Positions 6,227 to 8,103 of a stretch of 8,103 nt of DNA are shown here, one piece after another. The position numbers and the translations under genes are program-made. The DNA is from Phycisphaerae bacterium. GTDB taxonomy: Bacteria; Planctomycetota; Phycisphaerae; UBA1845; UTPLA1. The DNA lies in the NCBI GenBank assembly GCA_016935885.1, contig JAFGQA010000446.1:1-8103 (forward strand). Direction: 5' to 3'. How positions within the stretch are numbered: the stretch's first letter is position 1; each line of letters starts with the position of its first letter. A model generated the notes under the pieces. That model worked only from the letters and a program-made list of their open reading frames with translations, was not told the origin of the DNA and searched no databases.

Positions 6227-7024
6227 CTACCGCTGGTGCGCTGGTGCCTTCGTTTCCTCCACGGGGTATCCGATCATGTAGGTCACCGGGGCGCTGCGAT
6301 GACGGTAGCTGCCGGCCTCCCAATGATACGGCGCTCCGACAAGCTCATCGGCCATCGCCCGCAATTCCTCGGGACGGTAACACCGCAGCACGGACACGAC
6401 ACCGTCCCAGAGCGCCACCAGCGGAGCCAACGGAATCACGTAGGTCAACACCCATCGCCACCACTTCACTGGACGCACAACCGGTGTGAAGAGCAGAACG
6501 CTGATCGGCAAGAGCAAGGCCTGCACCAACGTGAGCCCGTTGCGCTGAAGGACATCAAAGACCGCAATCGGCTGCCCGCCGGCCACGGCGTCTTGCAGCA
6601 CTGCCTTGGCGTCTGCCGGTCGAAAATGGTGCAGTCCGTTGAACAACGTGCGCACACCTCGCAGGTGTTCGGGAACGCGGCGGGCGTCCACCGAATCGCC
6701 AAGATAGCTTAGCCCGCCCGTCAGCTCCGTCCGACGCCGGGCCTCCCTGCTGGGATACTTGTCGGTCAACACCACCGAGACCGCCTGCCCCGTTTCCTGC
6801 TCGATCTGGCGGGCAAGATGCAGCCAAGGCCCGCCGTTGCCGGAACACAGGTCGACAAACTGCCGGGTATTCGTCGATCGCATGGCACGCACCAGCAGGC
6901 GCATCCGGGGCGAATACGGTCGAAACAAGGCCGTCATCGCCTCCAGGAAGCCCGTAACCAACTCACGCACCACTTGGGGACAAGCGGGCAGCTCGTGGAT
7001 TTCGAACAGCTGGCGACGTTTCAT
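6227..7024 (-). CDS. membrane-associated class I SAM methyltransferase-like protein
   Basis: A 265-residue protein with a Rossmann methyltransferase signature. FVDLCSGNGG (56-65) is motif I for AdoMet binding, the acidic residue after the second strand is probably Asp88 (VVLTDKYPS), and Asp110 to Asp113 could be motif III. NGLHHF (129-134) resembles motif IV of small-molecule methyltransferases. After this come two hydrophobic stretches, about 165-183 and 190-211, separated by basic RPVKWWR, suggesting a membrane hairpin inserted before the final strands. I recall an uncharacterised bacterial family with this arrangement, opening MKRRxLFExHExPxCP; its substrate is unknown. The start is supported by GAGG seven bases upstream of the ATG at 7024-7022. 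It is single and convergent to the hydrolase-GH95 gene. A lipid or other membrane substrate would fit the hydrophobic part but is only an inference. Confidence 0.85.
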   Translation of the reverse strand: MKRRQLFEIHELPACPQVVRELVTGFLEAMTALFRPYSPRMRLLVRAMRSTNTRQFVDLCSGNGGPWLHLARQIEQETGQAVSVVLTDKYPSREARRRTELTGGLSYLGDSVDARRVPEHLRGVRTLFNGLHHFRPADAKAVLQDAVAGGQPIAVFDVLQRNGLTLVQALLLPISVLLFTPVVRPVKWWRWVLTYVIPLAPLVALWDGVVSVLRCYRPEELRAMADELVGAPYHWEAGSYRHRSAPVTYMIGYPVEETKAPAHQR

Positions 7025-7411
7025 GTGGCCTCAGCGATTTCTGCGGACCAGGCTCCGCCGGACCGTCCGGCCGACTCGCGGAATCGTCGGTGTTGCGCCG
7101 CAACCAGAGGATATCAGAGCACCCGGCCAGGTGGAATGCCCCCCGGTCGGCCATGCCCGGCCGTGACGCCACCATCGCCGCGTGTCGCCGGCCGGATCAC
7201 TCCAACGTAGCGCCGTCGCATCCCTCCAAAAGGGCTTTTGCCAAACCGGTTGCCATCCTATTATGTCTATTGGTGTGAAGTTCCGTGCGGCTTTGCGCCT
7301 GGGCGAGAACGATTCCCGTGTTTGACGTCGGCTCCCCCCTTCCACCCATCAAAACGCCCGACCTATACTTGTACGAGCCCCTGGTTTCGTGATTTTGTAG
7401 CCGCCAGGACC
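7025..7411. other. divergent intergenic region with two dyads
   Basis: This 387-base gap lies between the minus-strand methyltransferase gene and the next plus-strand candidate. It contains an inverted repeat GCCGGAC-C-GTCCGGC at 7057-7071, 33 bases before the methyltransferase ATG, where it would fold in the mRNA leader, and a perfect palindrome CAAAAG-GG-CTTTTG at 7227-7240. An AT-richer patch at 7256-7282 holds CATAAT on the minus strand (7260-7265), a possible -10 without a good -35. No convincing gene was found: the reading frames on both strands are Arg- and Pro-rich noise. Confidence 0.5.
7341..7369 (+). promoter_or_regulatory. weak promoter candidate before 7412
   Basis: TATACT at 7364-7369 is a five-of-six -10 match placed 42 bases before ATG 7412. 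The hexamer 17 bases upstream, TCCACC (7341-7346), matches only three of six -35 positions. TTGACG at 7322-7327 is a better -35 but too far away. Confidence 0.3.
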
Positions 7412-7831
7412 ATGCACAGCCTGCCTTGCCCAAACCGACGGATCCACCTCTTGGTTTCTGCCTCCATTGCGGCGGCGGTGGCCGGACTAGGCCCGTGGGG
7501 CGCCGGCGGCCCGAGCACAACTCCCTCGGCGGCTTGCCTGGCGGCCGCCGCGTGCAACGAACGGGAACCGAGCGCCTCGGATCCCGACGTGAGCCTGGAA
7601 TGGCCCGGCGACACGCCCCCGCAGCGCCGACCGGTTCCCGAAGCGTGGCTGGCGAACGGCTCATCGCAGACCAACCTCTGTTCCGACTACGAGAAACCAG
7701 GGCTCTCCTCTGGCCCCCAGGCGGCCCTTGGCGACGGTCGGTCGCCGCGAACGCACCTTTGCCCCGGGACGTCTCCGCCAGTCCAGTCCCACCGTTCTCT
7801 TCAGACTCTCCTGTGCCGATGGCTCGTTTGA
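7412..7831 (+). CDS. possible exported protein, unknown function
   Basis: ATG 7412, with CAGGA five bases upstream, opens a 139-residue frame. Residues 1-10 carry two arginines and are followed by a hydrophobic run LLVSASIAAAVAGLG, consistent with a signal peptide, then Gly/Pro/Ser-rich sequence. Third codon positions are GC-rich at least through 7660, which supports coding. The body has scattered cysteines (17 and 21 residues after the hydrophobic run, then three more near the end) and no motif that I recognise. The last 30 residues (RSPRTHLCPG onward) look less natural, so the gene may be degraded or frameshifted near its end. AAAAC at 44-48 is a poor lipobox. Treat as a hypothetical protein of low certainty. 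Confidence 0.38.
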   Translation: MHSLPCPNRRIHLLVSASIAAAVAGLGPWGAGGPSTTPSAACLAAAACNEREPSASDPDVSLEWPGDTPPQRRPVPEAWLANGSSQTNLCSDYEKPGLSSGPQAALGDGRSPRTHLCPGTSPPVQSHRSLQTLLCRWLV

Positions 7832-8004
7832 TCTGCCGGCTGCGCTAAGGGCGCATCGTCCCGAGTCTTCTGGCAGTTCCCCCGTTCGCTTTCCGCTGCG
7901 CGGTCCAGGCGCAACGTGCGTCCATCGTGGAGGCCGGCCGCCCCGCCGCCCGCTTCACGGTCGCAAACCAGCACCAAGGCCCGCGTTGCGGTAGGAGTTG
8001 ATTC

Positions 8005-8103
8005 ATGAAACCCGTAAAACCCGTGTATTGCAGCCAATGCAAGAAGGACGTTCTCTACCACCACGACCCGGTCCACCACTGGAAGCAGCTTCTGATGACG
8101 ATC
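8005..8103 (+). CDS. CxxC-containing small protein, cut by window edge
   Basis: ATG 8005 follows GGAG (7994-7997) by seven bases, a good ribosome site. The 33 codons present begin MKPVKPVYCSQCKKDVLYHH, with a CxxC pair (Cys9, Cys12), several histidines, and then HHWKQLLMTI. Short proteins that open with a CxxC knuckle followed by a basic stretch and the phrase LLLT before a membrane segment are common in bacteria; from memory this resembles them, so a zinc-ribbon membrane protein is likely. The hydrophobic part would lie beyond the window. No promoter stands out in 7832-8004, which otherwise contains only GC-rich sequence. Confidence 0.65.
   Translation, partial: MKPVKPVYCSQCKKDVLYHHDPVHHWKQLLMTI

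Noticed and set aside
6077..6712. 211-codon plus-strand frame overlapping the GH95 stop as ATGA, suggesting translational coupling
   Set aside because: Most of it lies opposite the methyltransferase-like gene, which has real motifs and a ribosome site; the peptide has no family features.
7031..7345. 104-codon minus-strand frame whose stop lies six bases before the methyltransferase start
   Set aside because: Composition is random-looking and basic, it has no ribosome site that I can see, and its end overlaps the inverted repeat at 7057-7071.
331..7366. Decamer CCCGACCTAT shared by the regions before 404 and 7412
   Set aside because: Dozens of repeated decamers are expected by chance in 8 kb, and it sits at different distances from the two -10 boxes.

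Overview
The window is GC-rich bacterial DNA that most resembles a planctomycete, probably of the Pirellulales type. The evidence is family-level and from memory: a secreted alpha/beta hydrolase with a fibronectin-like tail of a kind I associate with planctomycetes, a GH95 glycosidase, a spore-photoproduct-lyase-like radical SAM enzyme in what need not be a spore former, a class I methyltransferase of an uncharacterised family, and a CxxC small protein. No rRNA, tRNA, CRISPR array or insertion sequence was recognised.

Layout. Positions 1-403 hold a possible 51-codon ORF with a perfect Shine-Dalgarno sequence, an unusually structured nested inverted repeat (137-203), two further palindromes, and a good sigma-70-type promoter with a palindrome over its -10 box. 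This promoter drives the radical SAM gene at 404-1561(+). Convergent to that gene is a broken gene at 1743-2094(-): the clear start and clear end of one conserved protein are joined out of frame with the middle missing. A promoter near 2181-2210 leads into the dominant gene, 2280-6080(+). It encodes a 1266-residue secreted protein made of an alpha/beta hydrolase, a fibronectin-III-like domain, five 18-bp in-frame repeats and a GH95 (alpha-L-fucosidase family) domain. A set of hairpins (6161-6217) separates it from a convergent membrane-associated methyltransferase-like gene at 6227-7024(-). The stretch 7025-7411 is a divergent regulatory region. It is followed by a weakly supported exported protein (7412-7831,+) and the start of a CxxC-containing small protein cut off by the window edge (8005 onward,+).

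The genes do not form one operon: orientations alternate and the intergenic gaps look regulatory. The clearest functional theme is polysaccharide breakdown outside the cytoplasm by the fused hydrolase-fucosidase. Its two enzyme halves could remove an ester group and a terminal fucose or galactose-like sugar from one glycan (inference). The radical SAM enzyme suggests DNA photodamage repair, but it appears to lack the hydrogen-donor cysteine of classical spore photoproduct lyase. The most notable points are the hydrolase-GH95 fusion through a minisatellite, the missing cysteine, the deletion-scarred pseudogene and the structured element at 137-203.
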